Of a stretch of DNA of 6,336 nucleotides, positions 1 through 5,365 are shown piece after piece. A program made the translations under genes and the position numbers. The notes under the pieces were generated by a model, which saw only the letters and a program-made list of their open reading frames with translations, did not search any database and had not been told where the DNA came from. The DNA comes from Planctomycetota bacterium (lineage in GTDB: Bacteria > Planctomycetota > Phycisphaerae > Sedimentisphaerales > Anaerohalosphaeraceae), in NCBI GenBank assembly GCA_021160785.1, contig JAGHBX010000375.1, forward strand, positions 1-6,336. The letters run 5' to 3'. How positions within the stretch are numbered: position 1 is the stretch's first letter; every line of letters starts with the position of its first letter.

Positions 1-80
1 ATCTACACCCGTTTCAAGCTCACCCCGCCGGCCGAAGGTCAGTCCCGGCGCGCCCGGGGAACCCAATCCCAGCCCGCACT

Positions 81-135
81 GTCATCCCGAGCGTCGGGCT
101 GCAGAGCGAAGCGCAGCGGCCCAAAGCCGAGGGAC
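81..135. repeat. REP-like imperfect hairpin repeat
   Basis: The segment opens with GTCATCCCGAGCG and closes with GCCGAGGGACC, a pairing of ends typical of dispersed 'GTCATCC...GAGCGAAGCG...GGGACC' extragenic repeats found in many bacterial draft genomes (from memory). The arms are imperfect inverted repeats, for example TCGGGCT at 94-100 against AGCCGA at 125-130, with a GCAGAGCGAAGCGCAGC core between them. It is probably non-coding. Its family cannot be assigned from one copy. Confidence 0.45.
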
Positions 136-195
136 CCGCTCAATCACCATCCCCGAAGGCGATTCCAAACAAACACCGCCCGCACCCCGATTTTA

Positions 196-264
196 CGAAA
201 CGAACCCAATTTACGCCTGCCCCAGCCTGGCCCCCGACCCAAATATGCGAAACGAACCCAATCT
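196..264. repeat. Two direct copies of a CGAAACGAACCCAAT intergenic motif
   Basis: CGAAACGAACCCAAT occurs at about 197-211 and again at about 248-262, separated by a C-rich spacer. In one frame the second copy reads MRNEPN, and in others TKRTQ or ETNP. From memory, tandem 'NEPN/KRTQ' strings of this kind are frequently mis-annotated as hypothetical proteins in Phycisphaerae and Sedimentisphaerales genomes. Related 11-mers occur at 60-70 (AACCCAATCCC) and, inverted, at 461-471 (GGGATTGGGTT). I interpret them as dispersed intergenic repeats, not genes. Confidence 0.55.
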
Positions 265-341
265 TAATAAATGAAAGGAATGCTAAGTCTTGTACTGACA
301 ACAACTTATGGCGAAATGACGTCGCTGGCCCTTTTTCTGCA

Positions 342-430
342 TCTGTTGTGCCTTCTTCTGGATTCTGGCCCAGGTGTCGCGCAGGGTTACTGTTCGGTTA
401 AAGATCAGCTTATCCTGTTTTTCCGTGTCG
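342..430 (-). pseudogene. Orphan duplicate of the 3' end of glnS (fragment)
   Basis: Positions 342-430 align without gaps to 1433-1521, the 3' end of the intact glnS, with 80 of 89 bases identical and in the same orientation. Read on the minus strand it encodes DTEKQDKLIF then N-R-TVTLRDTWARIQKKAQQ, matching GlnRS residues ~555-583. Seven of the nine differences are silent and the other two fall in one codon, changing Cys to Arg. This copy therefore diverged while under selection as coding sequence, not as free-drifting junk. Arg is also the residue I expect in the usual GlnRS FNRTV motif. There is no start, no catalytic domain and no glnS-like sequence beyond ~430. At the other end the frame runs on past the normal stop into unrelated residues until TAG near 283. 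It is a non-functional remnant. Confidence 0.85.
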
Positions 431-469
431 CTATTTCGCTGATTGCTCGTGAACCCGGGCGGGATTGGG

Positions 470-498
470 TTGAAATACTGTGAGCCATGACGTATCAT
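470..498 (+). promoter_or_regulatory. Sigma70-type promoter of the two-gene module
   Basis: A -35 box TTGAAA (470-475) and a -10 box TATCAT (493-498) are separated by exactly 17 bp. Transcription would begin near 505, just before the first possible start codon of the downstream gene at 520. The -35 box overlaps the end of the inverted GGGATTGGGTT repeat at 461-471. The promoter lies inside the segment bounded by the two glnS ends, so the module would carry its own promoter. Confidence 0.55.
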
Positions 499-519
499 TA
501 GACGTGATATTCGGTATTT

Positions 520-825
520 ATGAGTTGCTCAGAAATGCGTACAGTTACAAGTGGGCTTATGGAAAAAGATATGGCTTCAATACCATTGGATACGATGGCG
601 GATTCGTTGGCCATGCACATCGAGGCTCTGCGGAAGATGGATATCAGCGCCAGGGCGCAGATGATGTTTGAACTGAGCGACAATCTTCGGTCAATCGTTG
701 AATCCGGCATCCGTCAGCGCCACCCCGACTACAGCGCCGAGGAAGTCCAGCGAGCGGCGCTTGGTCTTACCATCGACAGGGCATTATTCAATGACGCCTT
801 TGGCAGAGGCGAGGTCGGCGCATGA
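520..825 (+). CDS. Small helical protein, probable antitoxin-like partner of the downstream nucleotidyltransferase
   Basis: This 101-residue soluble protein has no signal peptide or membrane segment. The conserved-looking part starts at about residue 19 and is nearly all helical, with a core reading MFELSDNLRSIVESGIRQRH followed by PDYSAEEVQRAALGL. That layout (helix, 'GIRxRHP', 'SxEEVxR') resembles, from memory, the family NCBI labels Rv0078B-related antitoxin, whose members sit next to a nucleotidyltransferase-like gene. The stop overlaps the next start as ATGA (822-825), implying translational coupling. The start is uncertain: 520 gives the full frame but has no clear Shine-Dalgarno sequence, and ATG at 559 (88 residues) or 571 are alternatives. 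A strong promoter sits at 470-498. The antitoxin role is inferred from context and weak resemblance, and no catalytic motif is visible. Confidence 0.75.
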   Translation: MSCSEMRTVTSGLMEKDMASIPLDTMADSLAMHIEALRKMDISARAQMMFELSDNLRSIVESGIRQRHPDYSAEEVQRAALGLTIDRALFNDAFGRGEVGA

Positions 826-1394
826 CAAGTCAGAAAGAGTTTCTTGGAAGACTTGTCAAGGCGCTGGATGATTCCGCCATCGGCTACATGCTCTCAGGCT
901 CCATGGGCAGCAGTTTGCACGGTCGGCCCCGGGCAACGAACGATGCCGATATTGTGATCGATCCGACGCAACAACAACTGACCGGTTTCCTGGATTCATT
1001 GGGGCCTGATTACTATGTCAGCCGGCCGGGGGCTTTGGATGCCCTCAAGAACAGAACGATGTTCAATGTGATTGACGTCGCCTCCGGCTGGAAAGCGGAT
1101 ATTATCATTATCAAGGACCGGGCCTACAGCCGACAGGAATTTGCCAGAAGAAAGATCGCCACCGTTATGGGCATGAACCTGTGTGTCGTTTCACCGGAAG
1201 ATTCCATTTTAAGTAAGCTGGAATGGTCAAAGGGCAGAGAATCGCAAACTCAGTTTCAGGATGCCTCCGGCGTGCTCATGGTTCAATGGGACAGGCTGGA
1301 CTTCAAGTACCTGGAGAAATGGTCGGACGAATTGAACGTAAGGGATTCGCTGGAGCGGCTTTTGAAGGAAATCCGGGAACTCAAAGCACAATAA
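822..1394 (+). CDS. Nucleotidyltransferase-fold protein, possible toxin of a two-gene system
   Basis: This 190-residue protein carries the nucleotidyltransferase-fold signature. GS at residues 26-27 is followed by GRPRATNDADIVID (34-47), giving metal-binding Asp41 and Asp43 in D-x-D form, and a third candidate carboxylate, Asp93, in the strand WKADIIII. Further on, PED (125-127) and SKLEW (131-135) resemble the C-terminal motif of AbiEii/DUF6036-type nucleotidyltransferases, which transfer NMP groups to a protein or RNA acceptor. All three acidic residues are present, so it is probably active, but its substrate is unknown. The start is well supported: GAGG at 811-814 lies 7 bp upstream, and the ATGA overlap couples it to the small gene before it. 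It ends 30 bp from the convergent end of glnS. Paired with the upstream helical protein it looks like a toxin-antitoxin or phage-defence unit, which is an inference. Confidence 0.85.
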   Translation: MTSQKEFLGRLVKALDDSAIGYMLSGSMGSSLHGRPRATNDADIVIDPTQQQLTGFLDSLGPDYYVSRPGALDALKNRTMFNVIDVASGWKADIIIIKDRAYSRQEFARRKIATVMGMNLCVVSPEDSILSKLEWSKGRESQTQFQDASGVLMVQWDRLDFKYLEKWSDELNVRDSLERLLKEIRELKAQ

Positions 1395-1424
1395 TCCCTG
1401 ACCCGCCCGCGGCGAGATTGCTAT

Positions 1425-3182
1425 TTATTTCTTCTGTTGTGCCTTCTTCTGGATTCTTGCCCAGGTGTCACGGAGGGTTACTGTGCAATTGAAGATCAGT
1501 TTATCCTGTTTTTCTGTGTCGGCGTCGACGCAGAAATAGCCTAATCGCTCGAACTGTACTCGTGTCAGCGGCTTAGCGTCGGCTAATGACGGTTCGACTC
1601 GGCAGTTGGTTAGTGTCTGGAGTGAGTCGGGATTGAGATTGGCGGTGAAGTCTTTGCCTTTTTCGGCGTTGTCGGGGTTTTCCTTTGTGAACAGGTTGTC
1701 GTATAGTCTCACTTCGGCGGGGAGTGATTTTTCTGCACATACCCAGTGCAGGGTCGATTTCACCTTTCGGCCGTCCGGTGAGTCGCCGCCCTTTGTCGCC
1801 GGGTCGTAGGTGCAGCGGACCTCGACGACATTGCCCTGGTCGTTTTTGACTACGTCGGTGCAGGTAATAAAATATGCATAGCGCAGGCGCACCTCTCTGC
1901 CCGGTGTGAGGCGGTAGAATTTCTTCGGGGCCTCTTCCATAAAGTCGTCCTGCTCGATGTAAAGCTCTCGCGAGAACGGGACTTTGCGTATCCCCGCCGC
2001 AGGGTCTTCTGGGTTGTTTATTGCGTCGAGTTCTTCGCTTTGCCCTTCGGGGTAGTTGGTTATTACGATCTTGAGCGGTTTCAATACGGCCATGACGCGG
2101 GCGGAGTGCTTGTTGAGATCCTGGCGCAGGTAGTGCTCCAGCAGTGCGATTTCGACGGTGCCGGGGAACTTGTTAATGCCGATTCGCCGGCAGAAATTGC
2201 GAATCGCGGCCGGTGAATATCCGCGTCGTCTTAGCCCGCAGATCGTGGGCATTCGCGGATCGTCCCAGCCGTCAACGAGGCCCTCTGCGACCAGCCGAAA
2301 CAGTTTGCGCTTGCTCATCACCGTATATGTCAGATTCAGCCTGGCAAACTCGATCTGCTGCGGATGGTGAATGCCCAACTGATCGAGAAACCAGTCATAC
2401 AGCGGCCTGTGGTTTTCGAATTCCAGCGTGCAGATCGAATGCGTGATGCCCTCGATCGAATCCTCCAGCCCGTGGGCCCAGTCGTACATCGGATAGATGC
2501 ACCATTCATCGCCCGTTCGGTGATGCGATTCGTGCAGGATGCGGTACATTACCGGATCGCGCATGTTGAGGTTGGGATGGGCCATATCGATTTTGGCGCG
2601 CAGCGTGCGCGAGCCGTCGGGGAATTCGCCGTTTTTCATGCGCGCCAAGAGGTCGAGATTCTCCTCGACGGTTCGGCTGCGGAAGGGGCTGTCTTTGCCC
2701 GGCGCAGTGAGTGTGCCGCGGTATTGGCGCGTTTCTTCGGCCGTCAGGTCGCAGACATAGGCACAGCCGGCCTTGACGAGCTGGACGGCATACTCATACA
2801 TTTGCCCAAAGTAGTCCGAGCCGAAATACAGCCGGTCTTGCCAGTCCCAGCCCAGCCACTTAACATCGGCGATGATGGAATCAACAAATTCCTGTTCTTC
2901 CTTGCAGGGGTTCGTGTCGTCGAAGCGCAGATTGCACTTACCGCCGGGATTTTCCGCGGCGATGCCGAAGTTCAGGCAGATACTCTTGGCGTGCCCGATA
3001 TGCAGATAACCGTTGGGCTCCGGCGGAAAACGCGTGTTCACACGCCCTTGCCACTTGCCGCTCGCATTATCCTCGGCAACAATCGTCCGCACAAAATCCA
3101 GCCGCTCGGCCGATTCGGGTTCGCCGCCATGGCGTTCAAGCCCTTTGCCCAAACTGTCAGGCTCTGCCCCAGATGATTTCAT
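1425..3182 (-). CDS. glnS: Glutaminyl-tRNA synthetase
   Basis: This cytoplasmic class I synthetase attaches glutamine to tRNA-Gln using ATP. At 585 residues it is slightly longer than the ~554 of E. coli, mainly through an N-terminal extension of about 30 residues. The signature FPPEPNGYLHIGHAKS spans residues 52-67 (HIGH 61-64), and the second ATP loop is MSKRK at 289-293. The CTLEFENHRPLYDW segment (251-264) is typical of GlnRS rather than GluRS. The C-terminal half holds the beta-barrel anticodon-binding region, ending in a TVTLRDTWARIQKK tail. Start ATG at 3180-3182 has GAGGT six bases upstream. One oddity is Cys566 where the usual motif has Arg (FNRTV); the orphan duplicate at 342-430 keeps the Arg. 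The last ~29 codons are therefore one half of a direct repeat and may have been replaced by recombination. Confidence 0.97.
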   Translation of the reverse strand: MKSSGAEPDSLGKGLERHGGEPESAERLDFVRTIVAEDNASGKWQGRVNTRFPPEPNGYLHIGHAKSICLNFGIAAENPGGKCNLRFDDTNPCKEEQEFVDSIIADVKWLGWDWQDRLYFGSDYFGQMYEYAVQLVKAGCAYVCDLTAEETRQYRGTLTAPGKDSPFRSRTVEENLDLLARMKNGEFPDGSRTLRAKIDMAHPNLNMRDPVMYRILHESHHRTGDEWCIYPMYDWAHGLEDSIEGITHSICTLEFENHRPLYDWFLDQLGIHHPQQIEFARLNLTYTVMSKRKLFRLVAEGLVDGWDDPRMPTICGLRRRGYSPAAIRNFCRRIGINKFPGTVEIALLEHYLRQDLNKHSARVMAVLKPLKIVITNYPEGQSEELDAINNPEDPAAGIRKVPFSRELYIEQDDFMEEAPKKFYRLTPGREVRLRYAYFITCTDVVKNDQGNVVEVRCTYDPATKGGDSPDGRKVKSTLHWVCAEKSLPAEVRLYDNLFTKENPDNAEKGKDFTANLNPDSLQTLTNCRVEPSLADAKPLTRVQFERLGYFCVDADTEKQDKLIFNCTVTLRDTWARIQKKAQQKK

Positions 3183-3279
3183 TAAGGTACCTCAGTCAAA
3201 AAAAGTAACGCTCATTCCATACCGGTCATAAACCCAACCCAAGAGAGGCTCGTACCGCATCCCTGACTTTGCCGGCAAT

Positions 3280-3600
3280 TCACCTGTCAAGGGCTTCATA
3301 AAGGACCATTCCTTTCTCTGTTATTTCCTTGAGGAAGCAATCACCCATTACCAGCCTTTGCTGCAATTGTTCCGGGGTCCTGACCAGCAGGTCAAGAGAA
3401 AACGGCGGGTGGACACGGCGGCGAATCTCGGTCGCAGTGCGCCATGATTTGCCTTCGTGTTCCATTACAACCAACAGGTCAACATCGGAATCTTTTGTCG
3501 CCCGGCCATGCGCATGCGAGCCGAACAGCAGAATTCGATCCGGATGAAACTCATCTGCAACCCGACGGCTGAAATCCTCTATTTCTCTTAGTGTCGCCAT
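3280..3600 (-). CDS. Orphan MntA-like minimal nucleotidyltransferase
   Basis: This 106-residue protein belongs to the minimal nucleotidyltransferase (MNT) group. GSHAHGRATKDSDVDLLVV places GS at 27-28 and the D-x-D pair at Asp39 and Asp41, with a third carboxylate, Asp70, in FSLDLLV. MntA proteins usually pair with a HEPN-domain toxin (HepT), which they silence by AMPylation. No HEPN gene is adjacent here, so this copy is either solitary or has an unlinked partner. I chose the ATG at 3598-3600 because the fold starts there (MATLREIEDF). The frame stays open to an ATG at 3790-3792, but that 64-residue extension runs back through the rrf2 promoter and has no recognisable domain. No clear Shine-Dalgarno sequence precedes 3600. 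It lies 97 bp upstream of glnS on the same strand and may be co-transcribed with it. Confidence 0.8.
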   Translation of the reverse strand: MATLREIEDFSRRVADEFHPDRILLFGSHAHGRATKDSDVDLLVVMEHEGKSWRTATEIRRRVHPPFSLDLLVRTPEQLQQRLVMGDCFLKEITEKGMVLYEALDR

Positions 3601-3742
3601 ATGCGTAAGATAATCCGGATTCAGGACCTTTGCAACTGAAAAAAAAGCCCAAACGTTCTCGTGGTTTACGAAAACTTTATGGCAGTTCGGAACATGGCAA
3701 AAGACTCGCCACGTTTTTTTTCTTACAGAACAGGTTTTTGTC

Positions 3743-3771
3743 TTGACAGGTCTATCCATCTTGTCTACTAT
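3743..3771 (+). promoter_or_regulatory. Promoter of the rrf2-permease operon
   Basis: A consensus -35 box TTGACA (3743-3748) is followed after exactly 17 bp by TACTAT (3766-3771), a four-of-six match to the -10 consensus. The predicted start near 3778 leaves a leader of about 40 bases before the ATG at 3816. The -10 box lies inside the GTCTA/TAGAC inverted repeat listed next, so this promoter is well placed for repression. Confidence 0.6.
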
Positions 3772-3781
3772 ATACATAGAC
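3763..3781. promoter_or_regulatory. Candidate operator, GTCTA-N9-TAGAC inverted repeat
   Basis: GTCTA at 3763-3767 and TAGAC at 3777-3781 form a perfect inverted repeat centred on 3772, covering the -10 element of the rrf2 promoter. A further GTCTA half-site lies at 3750-3754 in the spacer, giving a wider arrangement GTCTAT (3750-3755) and ATAGAC (3776-3781). Rrf2-family proteins commonly bind such sites as dimers and repress their own genes, so autoregulation is a reasonable inference. The motif matches no specific Rrf2 operator I know. Confidence 0.4.
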
Positions 3782-3815
3782 TTGACAAACATGGGTGTTT
3801 AACAGGGGCATATGA

Positions 3816-4217
3816 ATGAGATTAACTACAAGAAGCGAATATACGATACTGGCACTCTTATATTTAGCCAGGCATGAATCCGACGGTTTTATCAGAATCG
3901 AGGATATCTGCTCTGAAGGCGATATTTCGAAGAAGTACCTTGAGGTGCTGTTCACAGTCCTCAAACAGAATCGTTACATCAGGACAAGAAGAGGAACGGG
4001 CGGAGGTTATAAGTTAGCCAAGCCTGCTTCCAAGATCAGCATTGCGGAGATTGTCAGATTGATGGATGGGGCGTTGGCGCCGACCGAGGCGGTCAGTAAG
4101 TACTTTTATTCAGAAACACCGCTGACAAAAGAGAAGAAGGCAATAAGGGTGTTCAGGGAAATAAGAGATTATGTCGCCTGGAAGCTTGAGGGTTTGAAGT
4201 TGTCCGACCTGACGTAA
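3816..4217 (+). CDS. Rrf2-family winged-helix transcriptional regulator without iron-sulfur cysteines
   Basis: This 133-residue DNA-binding protein is a clear Rrf2-family member. It opens with MRLTTRSEYTILALLYLA (helix 1), carries the recognition region DISKKYLEVLFTVLK (36-50), then the wing GTGGGYKLAKP (60-70) and the dimerising helix from SIAEIVRLMDG. Iron-sulfur members such as IscR and NsrR have three cysteines near residues 90-110. This protein has only Cys32, so it probably senses a ligand or protein partner, as the cysteine-metabolism regulator CymR does. AGGGG (3804-3808) lies 7 bp before the ATG. The stop overlaps a possible ATG of the next frame (TAATG, 4215-4219), so the two genes form an operon. 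The inverted repeat over its own promoter suggests autorepression. Control of sulfur-anion export is inferred from the adjacent permease. Confidence 0.92.
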   Translation: MRLTTRSEYTILALLYLARHESDGFIRIEDICSEGDISKKYLEVLFTVLKQNRYIRTRRGTGGGYKLAKPASKISIAEIVRLMDGALAPTEAVSKYFYSETPLTKEKKAIRVFREIRDYVAWKLEGLKLSDLT

Positions 4218-4264
4218 TGTTAACAGGGGCCGTTTGCAGAGGATATGAATTCGGGAGGAAAGAT

Positions 4265-5113
4265 ATGGATCAGTTATCCGTTGGAATAATTGTTATTATA
4301 GTCGTTTGCTCGTTTCTTTTCGAGTATATGGATGCGACGCTTGGGATGGGATATGGCACAACCCTTACTCCTGTCTTTTTGCTTATGGGTTTCGATCCAA
4401 TTGAAATTGTTCCGGCGATTTTGCTGTCTCAGTTGATATGCGGGCTTCTGGCGGGGATATGTCATCACTGTGAAGGCAATGTGGATTTCAAATTGAAGGC
4501 AACGGAAGATTTGCAGATTAGAAATGCATTAAACCCGCTGGGGTATATTGAAAGCGTAAAGAGATCGCTACCCCGGCATCTGAAGATTGTGCTATTGCTG
4601 GCCGCATGCGGGATATTAGGAACCGTGGCGGCTGTATTTATCGCAGTGAACATTCCCAGATTCTGGCTGAAACTGTACATCGGGTTTCTTGTGCTGTCGA
4701 TAGGGATTGCTCTTCTGATATGTTTCAACAAGGAGTTTAAGTTTTCGTGGAAGAGAATCTCAATTCTGGGATTGGTTGCATCCTTCAACAAAGGCATGAG
4801 CGGAGGCGGTTACGGTCCGGTCGTTACCGGCGGCCAACTCCTGTCCGGTCTGGAAGGAAAAAACGCCGTAGGCATTACTGCACTGGCGGAAGGTCTGACA
4901 TGTTTGGTGGGGGTGATCATGTATGTCGCCCTTTCCAGAGAGAGTATTAACTGGAGGATAGCACCTTATATAATTGCCGGCGCTGTGCTTTCGGTTCCTC
5001 TTTCAGCCAAGAGCGTCAAGATAATCAACACGAGAATATTGAAACTGGCGATTGCCCTGTTGACGACATCCCTGGGGACATTCACGATAGCAAAAACATT
5101 GATATCAAGCTGA
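4265..5113 (+). CDS. TauE/SafE family membrane permease (putative sulfite or sulfur-anion exporter)
   Basis: This 282-residue inner-membrane protein has about seven to eight hydrophobic segments. The first is at ~6-22, followed by the family-typical DATLGMGYGTTLTP (23-36). The second half holds the matching repeat GMSGGGYGPVVTGGQLLSG and then GITALAEGLTCLVG. Between the halves lies a basic cytosolic loop at about 75-107. TauE/SafE proteins export sulfite, sulfoacetate or related anions, and pairing with an Rrf2 regulator fits sulfur homeostasis, though the real substrate cannot be read from sequence. ICHHCEG at about 65-71 offers a cysteine/histidine pair at a membrane edge. I prefer ATG at 4265, which has a strong GGGAGG (4253-4258) six bases upstream, over the in-frame ATG at 4217 that overlaps the rrf2 stop and has no such site. 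Confidence 0.88.
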   Translation: MDQLSVGIIVIIVVCSFLFEYMDATLGMGYGTTLTPVFLLMGFDPIEIVPAILLSQLICGLLAGICHHCEGNVDFKLKATEDLQIRNALNPLGYIESVKRSLPRHLKIVLLLAACGILGTVAAVFIAVNIPRFWLKLYIGFLVLSIGIALLICFNKEFKFSWKRISILGLVASFNKGMSGGGYGPVVTGGQLLSGLEGKNAVGITALAEGLTCLVGVIMYVALSRESINWRIAPYIIAGAVLSVPLSAKSVKIINTRILKLAIALLTTSLGTFTIAKTLISS

Positions 5114-5133
5114 ATAATAAAGTGGGGATCGAG

Positions 5134-5241
5134 CTACCCTTTGGGGTAGTAAATTCCCGCGAGTAGAGTTTTAAGTTACTGTTGTAAAGCTACTTACCCG
5201 CGTACAAACGGGAATTGGCAATCGTAAGCAGTAGAGTTGCC
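5134..5241 (+). ncRNA. Candidate structured RNA or hairpin element of unknown family
   Basis: Three helices follow each other almost without gaps. CTACCC (5134-5139) pairs perfectly with GGGTAG (5144-5149) around a 4-base loop. AATTCCCG (5152-5159) pairs with CGGGAATT (5209-5216). GGCAA (5217-5221) pairs with TTGCC (5237-5241). Inside the large loop a further 7-pair stem is possible, AGTTTTA (5167-5173) with TGTAAAGCT-side bases 5185-5191, including one G-U pair. AGTAGAGTT occurs twice (5162-5170 and 5230-5238), and CCCGCG twice. The element lies between the permease stop and the gltX promoter, so it could be a 3' UTR structure, an independent small RNA or a small non-coding mobile repeat. 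I recognise no known family, and the strand is assumed from the flanking genes. Confidence 0.3.
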
Positions 5242-5297
5242 CTCCCAACCGCCACAATCCTTTCGTACACCGTATGATTATTTGGTCTATCTGGTTC

Positions 5298-5326
5298 TTG
5301 ACATGGGGGGATTTGTCGCTTATTGT
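5298..5326 (+). promoter_or_regulatory. Sigma70-type promoter of gltX
   Basis: A perfect -35 box TTGACA (5298-5303) is separated by 17 bp from TATTGT (5321-5326), a four-of-six match to the -10 consensus. Transcription would start near 5333 and give a short leader of about 33 bases carrying GGAGAGG (5353-5359), six bases before the ATG. Confidence 0.6.
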
Positions 5327-5365
5327 TGTCAATCTTTGCTTTGTAGACTACTGGAGAGGTTTTTA

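Larger units (their letters stand above)
1..270. other. Repeat-bearing intergenic stretch with no convincing gene
   Basis: The plus strand is strongly C-rich and none of its three frames meets a stop before about 265, so an open frame here means little. The first ~14 codons in frame 1 (IYTRFKLTPPAEGQ) look protein-like and could be the tail of a gene that begins outside the window, read through to TAA at 265-267. After that the translation becomes low-complexity and matches no family I recognise. The stretch contains an imperfect hairpin repeat (81-135) and several AACCCAAT motifs, listed separately. I see no promoter, RNA gene or start codon that would support an independent gene. Confidence 0.55.
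5114..5365. other. Intergenic region with stacked inverted repeats, then the gltX promoter
   Basis: This 252-bp gap has no coding frame I would support. Its first half (5134-5241) contains three consecutive inverted repeats that may fold into a structured RNA, described separately. Its second half holds the gltX promoter. No classic terminator (GC stem followed by a T run) is visible after the permease gene. Confidence 0.6.

Noticed and set aside
283..498. Small minus-strand open frame as a real gene
   Set aside because: Its only recognisable part is the duplicated glnS tail; both ends are unrelated sequence and no start signal is visible.
2364..3176. Long plus-strand open frame (270 codons) opposite glnS
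   Set aside because: It lies wholly antisense to an unmistakable GlnRS and its translation has no recognisable domain; long antisense frames are common in GC-rich genes.
3269..3278. Perfect palindrome TTGCCGGCAA after the MntA-like gene
   Set aside because: It is a single short palindrome without loop, T run or repeats; chance is adequate.
3660..3721. CGTGG...CCACG stem followed by eight T as a terminator
   Set aside because: The stem is only 5 bp with a 44-base loop and no plus-strand transcript is expected to end there; it is more likely part of the upstream region of the rrf2 promoter.
3601..3792. N-terminal extension of the MntA-like gene to the ATG at 3790-3792
   Set aside because: It would run through the divergent rrf2 promoter and operator; the added 64 residues fit no domain, and the conserved fold starts at the ATG at 3598-3600.
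4217..4264. Upstream start for the permease overlapping the rrf2 stop
   Set aside because: The 16 extra residues are not hydrophobic and lack a ribosome binding site, whereas ATG at 4265 has a strong GGGAGG at ideal spacing.
5134..5149. CTACCC/GGGTAG hairpin as a rho-independent terminator of the permease operon
   Set aside because: No T run follows the stem, so it is listed as part of the structured element instead.
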